DNA from: an uncultured Pelagibacteraceae bacterium | GTDB lineage: Bacteria; Pseudomonadota; Alphaproteobacteria; Pelagibacterales; Pelagibacteraceae | Reading direction: 5' to 3' | Assembly (NCBI GenBank): GCA_902536085.1 | Contig: CACAWF010000001.1 | Coordinates: forward strand, 1 to 64,000 | Length of the DNA stretch: 64,000 nucleotides | In this document: in pieces, positions 1-7,798 of the stretch | Layout of the letters: each line of letters begins with the position of its first letter | Numbering within the stretch: position 1 is the first letter of the stretch | Notes under the pieces: model-generated | The model's database searches: none | What the model was told of the DNA's origin: nothing | The model's input: only the letters and a program-made list of their open reading frames with translations | Made by a program: the position numbers and the translations under genes

Positions 1-1128
1 CTTTATATAAGTTAGCAGCTTCGGTCATCAATTTAACCCAACCATCTGAGTTTAAAGTTTTAAAAGGCAGGTTAACGTATTGTTTATTAGTTGAAATACT
101 CTTGACTTTTTAGCTTCACTAGGAATATGCCTCATGCAATCAATAAATCTTCCTTGTCTATAAAAAAGCAGACCATTATGCTCTCTTAAGATTTTTTGTC
201 TTATAGAACTGTTTCTACCTACAGGTGGGTTTTGACCATCTTTTGATCCAAATCTAGGTGGAAACCTGGACATTCTTACTTCTGCATTAATAGTTTTCTC
301 TTCACCCTCTGATGAAACTTTAAAGGGCCATTGCCAAGTTTCATATTCAATTGCCTTTGTGTTATTTGGCCCACAACTTTCAACGTGTTCACATGAACTA
401 TCTATAAATAAAGGATCTATTGGTTTAACTTGATTTCCTAAAACGTTTATTATTAAACCATTCTTAAGATTCCTCCAGTAAGACATAGAAACTCTCCAAC
501 CTAAATTATTTCTAATTGCTTCATCAGTTTTCCATGTCATTCGATCACACTTGTTCCAAACGACTATTGTCCCCGTTTTATCTTCAGAAAAATTTTCATC
601 TAGGCACTCTTGAACAAAATCTGGAAGACTATTTGCTTCTTTTTCTAAAGGGAGTTGAGTGGTATTTAACTTTATAAGTTCATCAATATCTACTGTTATA
701 GTTCTCCATTTATTATCCTCCTCATTCTTTGTAAAGACTGAGAACGATCTTGTTTGACTAATTGAAGATTTAGGTAATCCATGACCAAATCTTCCATAAC
801 CTTTTCTTTTGAGAGGCGTATTAGCTGATGGTCTATGTGTTCCTCCAATTTTACACGCTGTATGTAAAAAATCTTTAGGCATACCTGTCCCATTATCAAT
901 TACTGCTAAAGACTCTGGTTGATTTGTTCCTTCCTTGTTTTTTGCAGCTATAAAAATCTTAGAAGCATTAGCTTCATAAGCATTATCAATTATTTCATAT
1001 AAAGCGTTTCCAGTGTTTTTATAACCAGAGTTTCGTTCACTTTCATAAAAATTAGCTGGATCTATAAATGATCTATCGTTTTTATTTTTTTCTGCAATTA
1101 CTGTTTGTGCTTTTAGTTCTGGGTGCAT
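1..1128 (-). CDS. MORC/Hsp90-like GHKL ATPase; ORF 52..1128 appears frameshifted near 107..111 and may continue off the left edge
   Basis: GHKL motifs: ALYEIIDNAYEANA (N box), VIDNGTGMP (G1), KGYGRFGHGLPKSSI (G2). A second open frame reads VKSISTNKQYVNLPFKTLNSDGWVKLMTEAANLYK to the window edge. Confidence 0.7.
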
Positions 1129-1142
1129 TTTTTCTCCTATAG

Positions 1143-1643
1143 TTATGCTGCTACAAAGTAGCTTTGTTTATCGTTATTGGGTTTAGTTAATAAAATTACG
1201 TTATTACTATTAGGAGCAGAGGATTTCTCCTCTGCTGCTATTAATAGTTTTTCTGGATTAAACGCTTCTTCGCATAATGTATGCGCATATCGCGTCATAG
1301 CCTCAAGCTGTCTTTTACAACTTCTAAAATAATTAGAAATTTTAGTTCTAAAAACTTTAAAGATAAAAGTTGCAAAACCAGTTATCTTCGATAACCCGCT
1401 TGCTTCTGGCTTATATTGTATGTTTGAAGTTAAATATTTGCTGTAAGTTTCACTCTTAAGCAAATACTCAGTTACTGAAGAAAAGATATCTTCAGCGTCT
1501 TCTACACCAACGCCTCTTTTGACCATATGGCCAATCCAACCATTTCGGTAATTTTTATAAAAATCACCAATTAGTGATTGGTACTCATTTACTGACGCTA
1601 ATCTTGAATTTTGACAAGATGCATCGATACGTTCTCGTGACAT
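1143..1643 (-). CDS. Sigma-70/ECF region-2-like protein without an evident region 4
   Basis: Pattern ...GVEDAEDIFSSVTEYLLK...ITGFATFIFKVFRTKISNYFRSCKRQ resembles sigma region 2 (EDAEDL.Q..F...F..WLF.I.RN...D..R); AAAGGAGG ribosome binding site upstream. Confidence 0.5.
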   Translation of the reverse strand: MSRERIDASCQNSRLASVNEYQSLIGDFYKNYRNGWIGHMVKRGVGVEDAEDIFSSVTEYLLKSETYSKYLTSNIQYKPEASGLSKITGFATFIFKVFRTKISNYFRSCKRQLEAMTRYAHTLCEEAFNPEKLLIAAEEKSSAPNSNNVILLTKPNNDKQSYFVAA

Positions 1644-1729
1644 ATTTCCTCCTTTTGTTCACGACATCAGAGGAACTTCACAAGTGTATCAATTACATCT
1701 TTTAGGAACATCGGTGGCTCCTGTTGTGC

Positions 1730-1748
1730 AAAGATCACTCTGATCTTT
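1730..1748 (-). other. Perfect 8-bp stem-loop in the 5' leader of the sigma-like gene
   Basis: AAAGATCA-CTC-TGATCTTT, just downstream of element A. Confidence 0.55.
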
Positions 1749-1754
1749 ATTTCT

Positions 1755-1773
1755 TATATATATATACTCCGGC
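1755..1773 (-). promoter_or_regulatory. Promoter/operator element A: CCGGAGTATATATATATAA, preceded by TTGACT
   Basis: Reverse strand TTGACTTTTTTTGCCGGAGTATATATATATAA; the GGAGTATA core is shared with elements at 2316..2325 and 2343..2357. Confidence 0.5.
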
Positions 1774-1805
1774 AAAAAAAGTCAATGATTTAGCCAATTA
1801 TTTAG

Positions 1806-2309
1806 CTATTTTTTATGATGATTTACTGAAAACCAATAACAAAATGCGTTTACAAATTTACCTTTCGAGTCAGTAATAACGTTTAAAAAACAAAGCATAC
1901 AATCTTTCGTTGAATTTTTTTTATACCTCAAAACTTGTTTAAGAATCCTCTTATTAAATGGATCAGGCTTACTCCACACACATTTGAGCTCAACGATTAA
2001 ACCGTTTTTTTTCAGTTTATCTTTTGAAAATTCAAAATCATACCTATTAGTAGCTTTTTTGTTTTTGTGAGTCCTTTGGTAATTTACAATTTGGCCTAGG
2101 GTTGAAAGTTCAAAATAACCTCTTTTAATAAGAGACTCTATTTGAAAAAAATAACTTTTTCTTTTGTGATTGTTTAATTTTTTAAATAAATACTTAAAAG
2201 AATATTTCGCATCTATAATAGCTTCTTTTAAACTTAAATTTCCATTCAAAGCATTAAATATGCCGTTTTGAACTACATTTCCTATTTGTGCGTGTAATAA
2301 CTTATTCAT
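1806..2309 (-). CDS. Hypothetical protein, possible PD-(D/E)XK nuclease-like fold
   Basis: ORF of 167 aa; RYDFEFSKDKLKKNGLIVELKCVW resembles a D...ExK core. No firm family recognised. Confidence 0.45.
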   Translation of the reverse strand: MNKLLHAQIGNVVQNGIFNALNGNLSLKEAIIDAKYSFKYLFKKLNNHKRKSYFFQIESLIKRGYFELSTLGQIVNYQRTHKNKKATNRYDFEFSKDKLKKNGLIVELKCVWSKPDPFNKRILKQVLRYKKNSTKDCMLCFLNVITDSKGKFVNAFCYWFSVNHHKK

Positions 2310-2310
2310 A

Positions 2311-2357
2311 TTATATTATACTCCAGAAAATATCTTTTATATCCGGAGTATATATAT
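2311..2357. promoter_or_regulatory. Divergent promoter/operator pair B and C
   Basis: Inverted TATACTCC (2317..2324) and GGAGTATA (2345..2352). Reverse strand reads CTGGAGTATAATATAATATG into ORF 2309..1806; forward reads CCGGAGTATATATATG into the structured RNA. Confidence 0.5.
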
Positions 2358-2358
2358 G

Positions 2359-2483
2359 TGAGCTAGTTAAAGTTCTTTTACTTAGGTGAAGAGAAACAGC
2401 GATGTCTCTTGAGGTATTATAGATTATTTAGCTTCCATACCTGTTGTCCACCTAATCTCCTTTCTTAAATTTTAGCTAGCTCA
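2359..2483 (+). ncRNA. Candidate structured RNA/leader with four nested or branched helices
   Basis: P1 TGAGCTAGTTAAA(2359..2371)/TTTAGCTAGCTCA(2471..2483), 13 bp with one U.G; P2 TTAGGTG(2382..2388)/CACCTAA(2449..2455); P3 AAGAGA(2389..2394)/TCTCTT(2405..2410); P4 AGGTAT(2412..2417)/ATACCT(2437..2442). Confidence 0.6.
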
Positions 2484-2506
2484 ATATAAATTATGAAAGA
2501 TGTAAT

Positions 2507-2755
2507 ATGAAAAAAATAAAAATCACAAACAAAATACTAAAACAGCATGTGCAAAAATTAGCCGAAGACGGCGAGATAAATCGTTTAAATTTATTGTTAA
2601 GAGACTGGATCATAAAAGGCGTAGTATTGGGTTTGATTACAAAAAAATTTGAAATTGATAACTTTAAAAATAAAGCAATAGACAATTTCATAATAAAATC
2701 TTTTAAGGAGGTAGGAGTGGACATGATAAATATTGAAGGAGAAACTTTACATTAA
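2507..2755 (+). CDS. Hypothetical 82-aa protein
   Basis: First ORF of a coupled cluster; TAATG overlap with the next ORF. Confidence 0.55.
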   Translation: MKKIKITNKILKQHVQKLAEDGEINRLNLLLRDWIIKGVVLGLITKKFEIDNFKNKAIDNFIIKSFKEVGVDMINIEGETLH

Positions 2756-3045
2756 TGGATAGAGATTTTGATAAAGCATTACAAATTAGACTAGAAGATA
2801 GAATGGATAGTTTGAATTATTATTCCTGGTATTTTAATCATCTTAAAATTAATAATGAAGTTGAGAAACAAATTTCGAAAGAAAAACCGTTTATGTCTTT
2901 TTTTATGAAGTTCATGAACTTACCTATGAATATCTATAGATTTTTTAAGCATAATATAATGCTATTTGAATTTTATATGTGTGCCAAAGAGGTGGAGTAT
3001 TTAAAAATGAAATTAGGACTTATAAAAAAAAGAATAGAGAAATGA
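2755..3045 (+). CDS. Hypothetical 96-aa protein
   Basis: Start overlaps previous stop; ATGA overlap with next ORF at 3042. Confidence 0.55.
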   Translation: MDRDFDKALQIRLEDRMDSLNYYSWYFNHLKINNEVEKQISKEKPFMSFFMKFMNLPMNIYRFFKHNIMLFEFYMCAKEVEYLKMKLGLIKKRIEK

Positions 3046-3245
3046 ATTGGATTAAAAAAGAAATAAAAAAAAATCTTCCAAAAGCAAAAGATTTAAAAAA
3101 TATTTCTAAAGTTATGCTTGCTCATAATATCGATATTTTAAAAGACGAGCTGAGAGAAATAATTGCAGAAAGAGATTTTATTTATGAAGAAAATAAAAAA
3201 TTAACTAAAAAAAATTTAGAATTGTTAAAAAGATGTTCTCTTTAA
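3042..3245 (+). CDS. Hypothetical 67-aa probable coiled-coil protein
   Basis: MNWIKKEIKKNLPKAKDLKN...; the ATG at 3042 is more likely than the listed start 2979 because of ATGA coupling. Confidence 0.5.
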   Translation: MNWIKKEIKKNLPKAKDLKNISKVMLAHNIDILKDELREIIAERDFIYEENKKLTKKNLELLKRCSL

Positions 3246-3331
3246 TTTGGCAGCTTATTACAAGTTTAATTTTAACGATTATACTAGGATTTGGAATATT
3301 TAGTTTAATAAAGTTTTTTATAGGAATTTAG
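3233..3331 (+). CDS. Single-TM microprotein, 32 aa
   Basis: MFSLIWQLITSLILTIILGFGIFSLIKFFIGI, overlapping the end of the preceding ORF; not in the supplied track. Confidence 0.4.
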   Translation: MFSLIWQLITSLILTIILGFGIFSLIKFFIGI

Positions 3332-3343
3332 TTATGAATTTAT

Positions 3344-3428
3344 GCTCAAATGGCGAAATAGTCAGACGCGACAAGTTTAACTTGTTTCACTACGGTGAGT
3401 ATCAGTGCAAATCTGATTTTGAGCACCA
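3344..3428 (+). tRNA. Divergent class II (Leu-like) tRNA with encoded CCA; 7-nt anticodon loop reads UUA, otherwise a degenerate tRNA-Leu(UAA)
   Basis: Acceptor GCTCAAA/TTTGAGC; TGGCG..GACGC D-arm like tRNA-Leu; GACAA-GTTTAAC-TTGTT; variable arm TCAC-TACG-GTGA; T-arm ATCAG-TGCAAAT-CTGAT; A73-CCA. Confidence 0.65.
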
Positions 3429-3447
3429 TAAGATGACTATATCTTGC

Positions 3448-3470
3448 GGGGAAGGATAGATCCCTTCCCT
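3448..3470 (+). other. Strong stem-loop downstream of the tRNA-like gene
   Basis: GGGGAAGG-ATAGATC-CCTTCCCT, 8 pairs including one G.U, no U-tract. Confidence 0.5.
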
Positions 3471-3484
3471 GTAAAAAATGAATT

Positions 3485-3703
3485 ATGAAAAAAAAGACTA
3501 AAGAAAATAATATTATAGATTTTTCCGAAAAGTTTATGGAAAAAAGAGTTCGTCAAGAAAGAAAAAGCTACTCTAATAAAATTGTAGGGGAGTGTTATGA
3601 GTGCTTAGGTGAAGGTATAGTTTTAGTGGATGACGAAATTATGGAGTGCATAAGTTGTGAAGGAGTAGGTACAATTTATTATGGAAAAGAAAATATTAAT
3701 TGA
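3485..3703 (+). CDS. Small DnaJ-type zinc-ribbon protein
   Basis: CYECLGEG...CISCEGVG: paired CxxCxGxG motifs. Confidence 0.6.
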   Translation: MKKKTKENNIIDFSEKFMEKRVRQERKSYSNKIVGECYECLGEGIVLVDDEIMECISCEGVGTIYYGKENIN

Positions 3704-3731
3704 AATTTAACAATAGGAGTATAACGTAGAT

Positions 3732-4763
3732 ATGATGGAGTCGATTATAATAATATTAGTAAGTATTTTGCTAGTTTTGAATGTTTTTTTATTTTTAAAA
3801 TTAAAAAATCAGCCAAAAAAAGAAGATGATAATGAACTATCGAAAATTAAAGAGGATATAGGTGGCTTAAAAGAGACTTTTAGTCAGTCCTTTAGCAATA
3901 TGAGCAAAGAGGTCGCCAAAGATATGACTGGGGCTTTAACTCGTGTTGATGAAAAAGTTTCTGTTTTTAATCAGCAAGTGAGTGAAATTAATAAAAGCCA
4001 AGATAATTTTACTAAAATTTTAAGTGGTGTAAAAACTGTCGGTTCATTAGGAGAGTTTGGATTAGAGTCTCTTCTAAAAGATTTACTTCCAGCATCTCAG
4101 TTTATTGCAAATGTTAAAATGAAAGAAGAAACATCTGAAACAGTTGAATTTGCTATAAAACTTCAAGATGTTTTACTACCTATTGACAGTCACTGGCCCG
4201 TTGAAAAATATAAGGCTATTGGAGACGCTTACAATGCGAATGATAAAGAGGCACAAGCAGAAGCAAGAAAAGATTTAGCTTCAGCTTTTAGGTTAAAAGC
4301 TAAAACAGTTAATGCTAAATATATTTCTCCACCGAAAAGTACAGATTTTGCAATTGTCTATGTTCCCACAGAAGGATTATTTGCAGAACTTTCAAGTTAT
4401 AGAGACCCCAAAACTAAAGAACTTTTATTACAAGAATTGAGAACAAAATATAAAGTTACAATTTCAGGACCTAATACTTTATCTGCATTATTACAATCAT
4501 ATTATCTAGGTTTTCAAACGCTAAAAGTTCAACAACATGCAACACAAATCTATAGTGACTTAAGAAATATAAGTTCTAGGTTTGAAAAACATTTTGATGG
4601 AATTAAAGATCTTAGAAAGAAGCTAGAACAAGCCATGACTGCGACGGATGGTTTCGGTCGAGACGCAAGATCTATAATGAATACACTTGGTAACATAAAA
4701 GATCCAGAGCAAGTCACAGACTCCTTGAAAGAAAACCCAGAAAAGATAAAAGTCCTTAAGTAG
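3732..4763 (+). CDS. rmuC: DNA recombination protein RmuC
   Basis: N-terminal TM, coiled coil, then LGEFGLESLLKDLLP...LPIDSHWPVEKY...IVYVPTEGLFAEL. Confidence 0.85.
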   Translation: MMESIIIILVSILLVLNVFLFLKLKNQPKKEDDNELSKIKEDIGGLKETFSQSFSNMSKEVAKDMTGALTRVDEKVSVFNQQVSEINKSQDNFTKILSGVKTVGSLGEFGLESLLKDLLPASQFIANVKMKEETSETVEFAIKLQDVLLPIDSHWPVEKYKAIGDAYNANDKEAQAEARKDLASAFRLKAKTVNAKYISPPKSTDFAIVYVPTEGLFAELSSYRDPKTKELLLQELRTKYKVTISGPNTLSALLQSYYLGFQTLKVQQHATQIYSDLRNISSRFEKHFDGIKDLRKKLEQAMTATDGFGRDARSIMNTLGNIKDPEQVTDSLKENPEKIKVLK

Positions 4764-4768
4764 AAATT

Positions 4769-6187
4769 ATGTCTAACTTTGTCTTTTATGATTTTGAGAC
4801 CAGTTCATCTAATAAATACTGGGGTCAAATCATTCAGATAGGCGCTGTTTTAACAAATGATAAACTTCAAGAGTTAGATCGTTTTGAAGCAAGATGTAAA
4901 TTAAATCCTGGAATTATTCCTGAGGCAATGGCTTTGATAGTTAATCAAACCACACCAAAGATGCTGCAAAGCGCAAACTTATCTCATTATCAAATGATAA
5001 GACAATTTGTTGAAACTTTAAAAAGATGGGGTAAAGCAACTTATATTGGTTTTAATAGTATCGACTTTGACGAGGAGTATCTAAGGAATACTTTGTTTCA
5101 AACTTTAGAGTACCCTTATTTGACAAGCACTAACGGAAATACAAGAGGGGACCTTTTAAGTTTAGCACGAGCTGCTAATTTTTATTATCCAGATACTTTA
5201 AAAAATTCAACCAACGCCAAAGGAAACGCTGTATATAAATTAGATCAAATGGCACCTATTAATGGCATCAAACATGATGCGCATCAAGCCCTAGGAGACT
5301 GTATCGCCACTCTAGAAATTGGAAAAATTATTTTAAACAAAGCACCTAACGTTTGGAGAGCTAGTTTGATGACTACAGATAAAGCTAAAGCTCTCGATTT
5401 AATTAAAAATGAATTATATTTTTGTACAGACGAGTTTTACTATGGAAAGAGTGTTGCTTTTTGCGAGACATTTGTTTGTGAACACCCAATTTATAAATGG
5501 GCTAAGTGTTTTGACTTAAAGCATGACCCAGATATTTATTTAAAAATGAATGTTCAGGATCTTAAAGAAGCCATGGGTAAAAAACCAAAATTTATAAGAA
5601 CGATCAGACACAATAAACATCCTGTGATCATGAACCCATCATATGCGATGAACTTAGATGAATATAAAATACTTGGATCTGAAAAATTAAGGGAAAGAGC
5701 CAACAAGATTAAAAATAATAAAGAATTTTCAGAGAAGGTAGCAATTGTTTTAAGAGAAGAGGTTGAAGAGAAGGAACAAACTAAATCTCAAGAAGACATA
5801 CCAGTTGAGGAAAGTATTTATAAAAAATTCACTCCTACAGAAGATAATAAATTAATGAATAATTTTCATGAGATTGAATGGGAAAAAAAATTTGGTACTC
5901 TTGATAAGTTTCAAGACGAGAGATTAAAATACTTTGGTCATAAGTTATTATATAGAGAGAAACCTGAATTGTTACCTAAAGAACTATTTAATGAAATTCA
6001 TAAAGATGTTGCATCAAAACTTCTGAGTAAAAATTCAGAAAAATGGAATACGATCCCTAAAACTTACGCAGAAATTGATACATTGAGAGTAAAATTTGAA
6101 AAACAAGGTAATAAAGAAAATTTGACTTTTCTTGAAGATATTAACGTATACGTTGAAGATTTAGAAAAAAAATACTCAAGTGTGTAG
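4769..6187 (+). CDS. sbcB: Exodeoxyribonuclease I-like 3'-5' exonuclease
   Basis: FVFYDFETSSSNKYWGQIIQIGAVLTN; HDAHQALGDCIATLEI exonuclease motifs. Confidence 0.8.
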   Translation: MSNFVFYDFETSSSNKYWGQIIQIGAVLTNDKLQELDRFEARCKLNPGIIPEAMALIVNQTTPKMLQSANLSHYQMIRQFVETLKRWGKATYIGFNSIDFDEEYLRNTLFQTLEYPYLTSTNGNTRGDLLSLARAANFYYPDTLKNSTNAKGNAVYKLDQMAPINGIKHDAHQALGDCIATLEIGKIILNKAPNVWRASLMTTDKAKALDLIKNELYFCTDEFYYGKSVAFCETFVCEHPIYKWAKCFDLKHDPDIYLKMNVQDLKEAMGKKPKFIRTIRHNKHPVIMNPSYAMNLDEYKILGSEKLRERANKIKNNKEFSEKVAIVLREEVEEKEQTKSQEDIPVEESIYKKFTPTEDNKLMNNFHEIEWEKKFGTLDKFQDERLKYFGHKLLYREKPELLPKELFNEIHKDVASKLLSKNSEKWNTIPKTYAEIDTLRVKFEKQGNKENLTFLEDINVYVEDLEKKYSSV

Positions 6188-6221
6188 TTGACAATAATTC
6201 AAAAATATTTATTTAGACTGT

Positions 6222-6539
6222 ATGGCATTTAAAGATTCTACAGACGAAAAATTTAGCGATCAAATAGGTGGTAGCAAACTTTCATTAATTCAATTTTCAG
6301 CCTCATGGTGCGGACCATGTCAGCAGCTTAAACCGATAGTAGAGAAGATTTCAAATGAAATGTCAGATAAGATTGATTGTTATTATCATGATATTGAAAG
6401 TCAGCCTAATGAGCCAACTAAGTATTCAGTGAGAGGTGTACCAACAATTCTCTTATTTAAAGAGGGAAAGCTTCTGGGAACAAAAGTTGGTGCTTCAAGT
6501 GAAAAAGACATGCTTGAATTTATTAAACCTCATATTTAA
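6222..6539 (+). CDS. Thioredoxin
   Basis: FSASWCGPCQQLKP and VRGVPTILLFKEGK. Confidence 0.9.
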   Translation: MAFKDSTDEKFSDQIGGSKLSLIQFSASWCGPCQQLKPIVEKISNEMSDKIDCYYHDIESQPNEPTKYSVRGVPTILLFKEGKLLGTKVGASSEKDMLEFIKPHI

Positions 6540-7798
6540 TTTTTATTCAAAATATTTCCACAGTTATAAAGACTACCAAAACAAATAATTAATTTTTGTT
6601 CTTTACTACTTATTTTTTTTAATGCTTCTATAAAGTTATTGCTTTTTTCTACTTTAAATTTATTTTTAATTGCTATTTTGTAAAGTTCGTTAGCTGAGAC
6701 TGAGTTCAATTCATTTTCGATGGGCATTGTAACAACTTTTTTAAATACCCCTTTAAGCTGTTTTAAAAATAAATCTGGATCTTTATTTTTAGTCATAGCC
6801 CAAATTCCATATTTAGGCATTTTTATGTTTTTTAAATATGCCGCTAAGTTCTTAGCATCAGCAGCAGAATGTGCGCCATCAATCATAATTATTTCATTTC
6901 TGTAAAGCTTTTTTTTAATTTTACCCTTATTAAGGTATTGAAAACGACCCTCAAAAGAGAGCTTTGGTAAAGTCTTTTGAATAGTTTTCTTGCTTATATC
7001 AAGATCAAGAGCCACTTTTATAGCTAGGCAAACATTTTCAAACATTCCTTTAGAATAAACATTTTGAGTATTAAGTTTTATTTTATTTTTCCTATCTTGA
7101 TAGTAGTAATGTTTACCCGTTTTAGTAAGTTTCCAAGTATTTGGATATATAATTTTACTTTTGTTTTTTTTCAAAAGCGACTTAATTTTTCTTAAAACAT
7201 ACGGTGACTGTTTACCTATGTAAATATTTGTAAAATTACTTAGAAACCCTACGTCCTCTTTAATAACTTCATTCAAACTTTTTTTTTTCAAAAAATTTAA
7301 ATGTTGCTTGTTGATATTTGTACAAATCTGAAGTTTCGGAAAATCGTTTATATTATTTGAGTCTAACCTCCAGAGAGCACCGGTTTCTTGTATATTGTAA
7401 TCAGCGTTTATTTTTGAGGCATTAATAATATAGATCAACGTAAGACACTCAAAAATTGTAAGAGGGATATTCAACTTTTCTATCTGTCTTATAGTTTTTT
7501 TAATTTCTGTATGACTTAAATATCTATCGCCCATGTAAAATCTTTCTTTTATATCTCGAAGAGAAGGAGAAATATGGGTTGTTACTTTTTGTTTATTAGA
7601 CTCGATGAATGATTTTAAAGAAAATAACGTAGTAAATTTACCAGATTCACCAATTACAGAAACTACATTCTTAAGCTTTTTTTCTGGATGTCCTAGTAAG
7701 TCTAAAGCTAATTTTATTCTTTTGAGACCAAAATTAACAGATTTGTTAAATAGTTTATGATTAGCTAGCTGATTGTAAAGATTGATCGACTGTGACAT
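6536..7798 (-). CDS. folC: Folylpolyglutamate/dihydrofolate synthase
   Basis: VSVIGESGKFTT, THISPSLRDIKERF, EGRFQ, IDGAHSAADAKNL. Confidence 0.85.
   Translation of the reverse strand: MSQSINLYNQLANHKLFNKSVNFGLKRIKLALDLLGHPEKKLKNVVSVIGESGKFTTLFSLKSFIESNKQKVTTHISPSLRDIKERFYMGDRYLSHTEIKKTIRQIEKLNIPLTIFECLTLIYIINASKINADYNIQETGALWRLDSNNINDFPKLQICTNINKQHLNFLKKKSLNEVIKEDVGFLSNFTNIYIGKQSPYVLRKIKSLLKKNKSKIIYPNTWKLTKTGKHYYYQDRKNKIKLNTQNVYSKGMFENVCLAIKVALDLDISKKTIQKTLPKLSFEGRFQYLNKGKIKKKLYRNEIIMIDGAHSAADAKNLAAYLKNIKMPKYGIWAMTKNKDPDLFLKQLKGVFKKVVTMPIENELNSVSANELYKIAIKNKFKVEKSNNFIEALKKISSKEQKLIICFGSLYNCGNILNKN

Noticed and set aside
2359-2483. Retron-like ncRNA (flanking inverted repeats resembling a1/a2)
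   Set aside because: No reverse transcriptase ORF nearby, and no long msd-type hairpin.
3716-3731. Fourth GGAGTATA element upstream of rmuC
   Set aside because: Only the 8-bp core matches and AGGAG may simply be a ribosome binding site; not counted with the three island elements.
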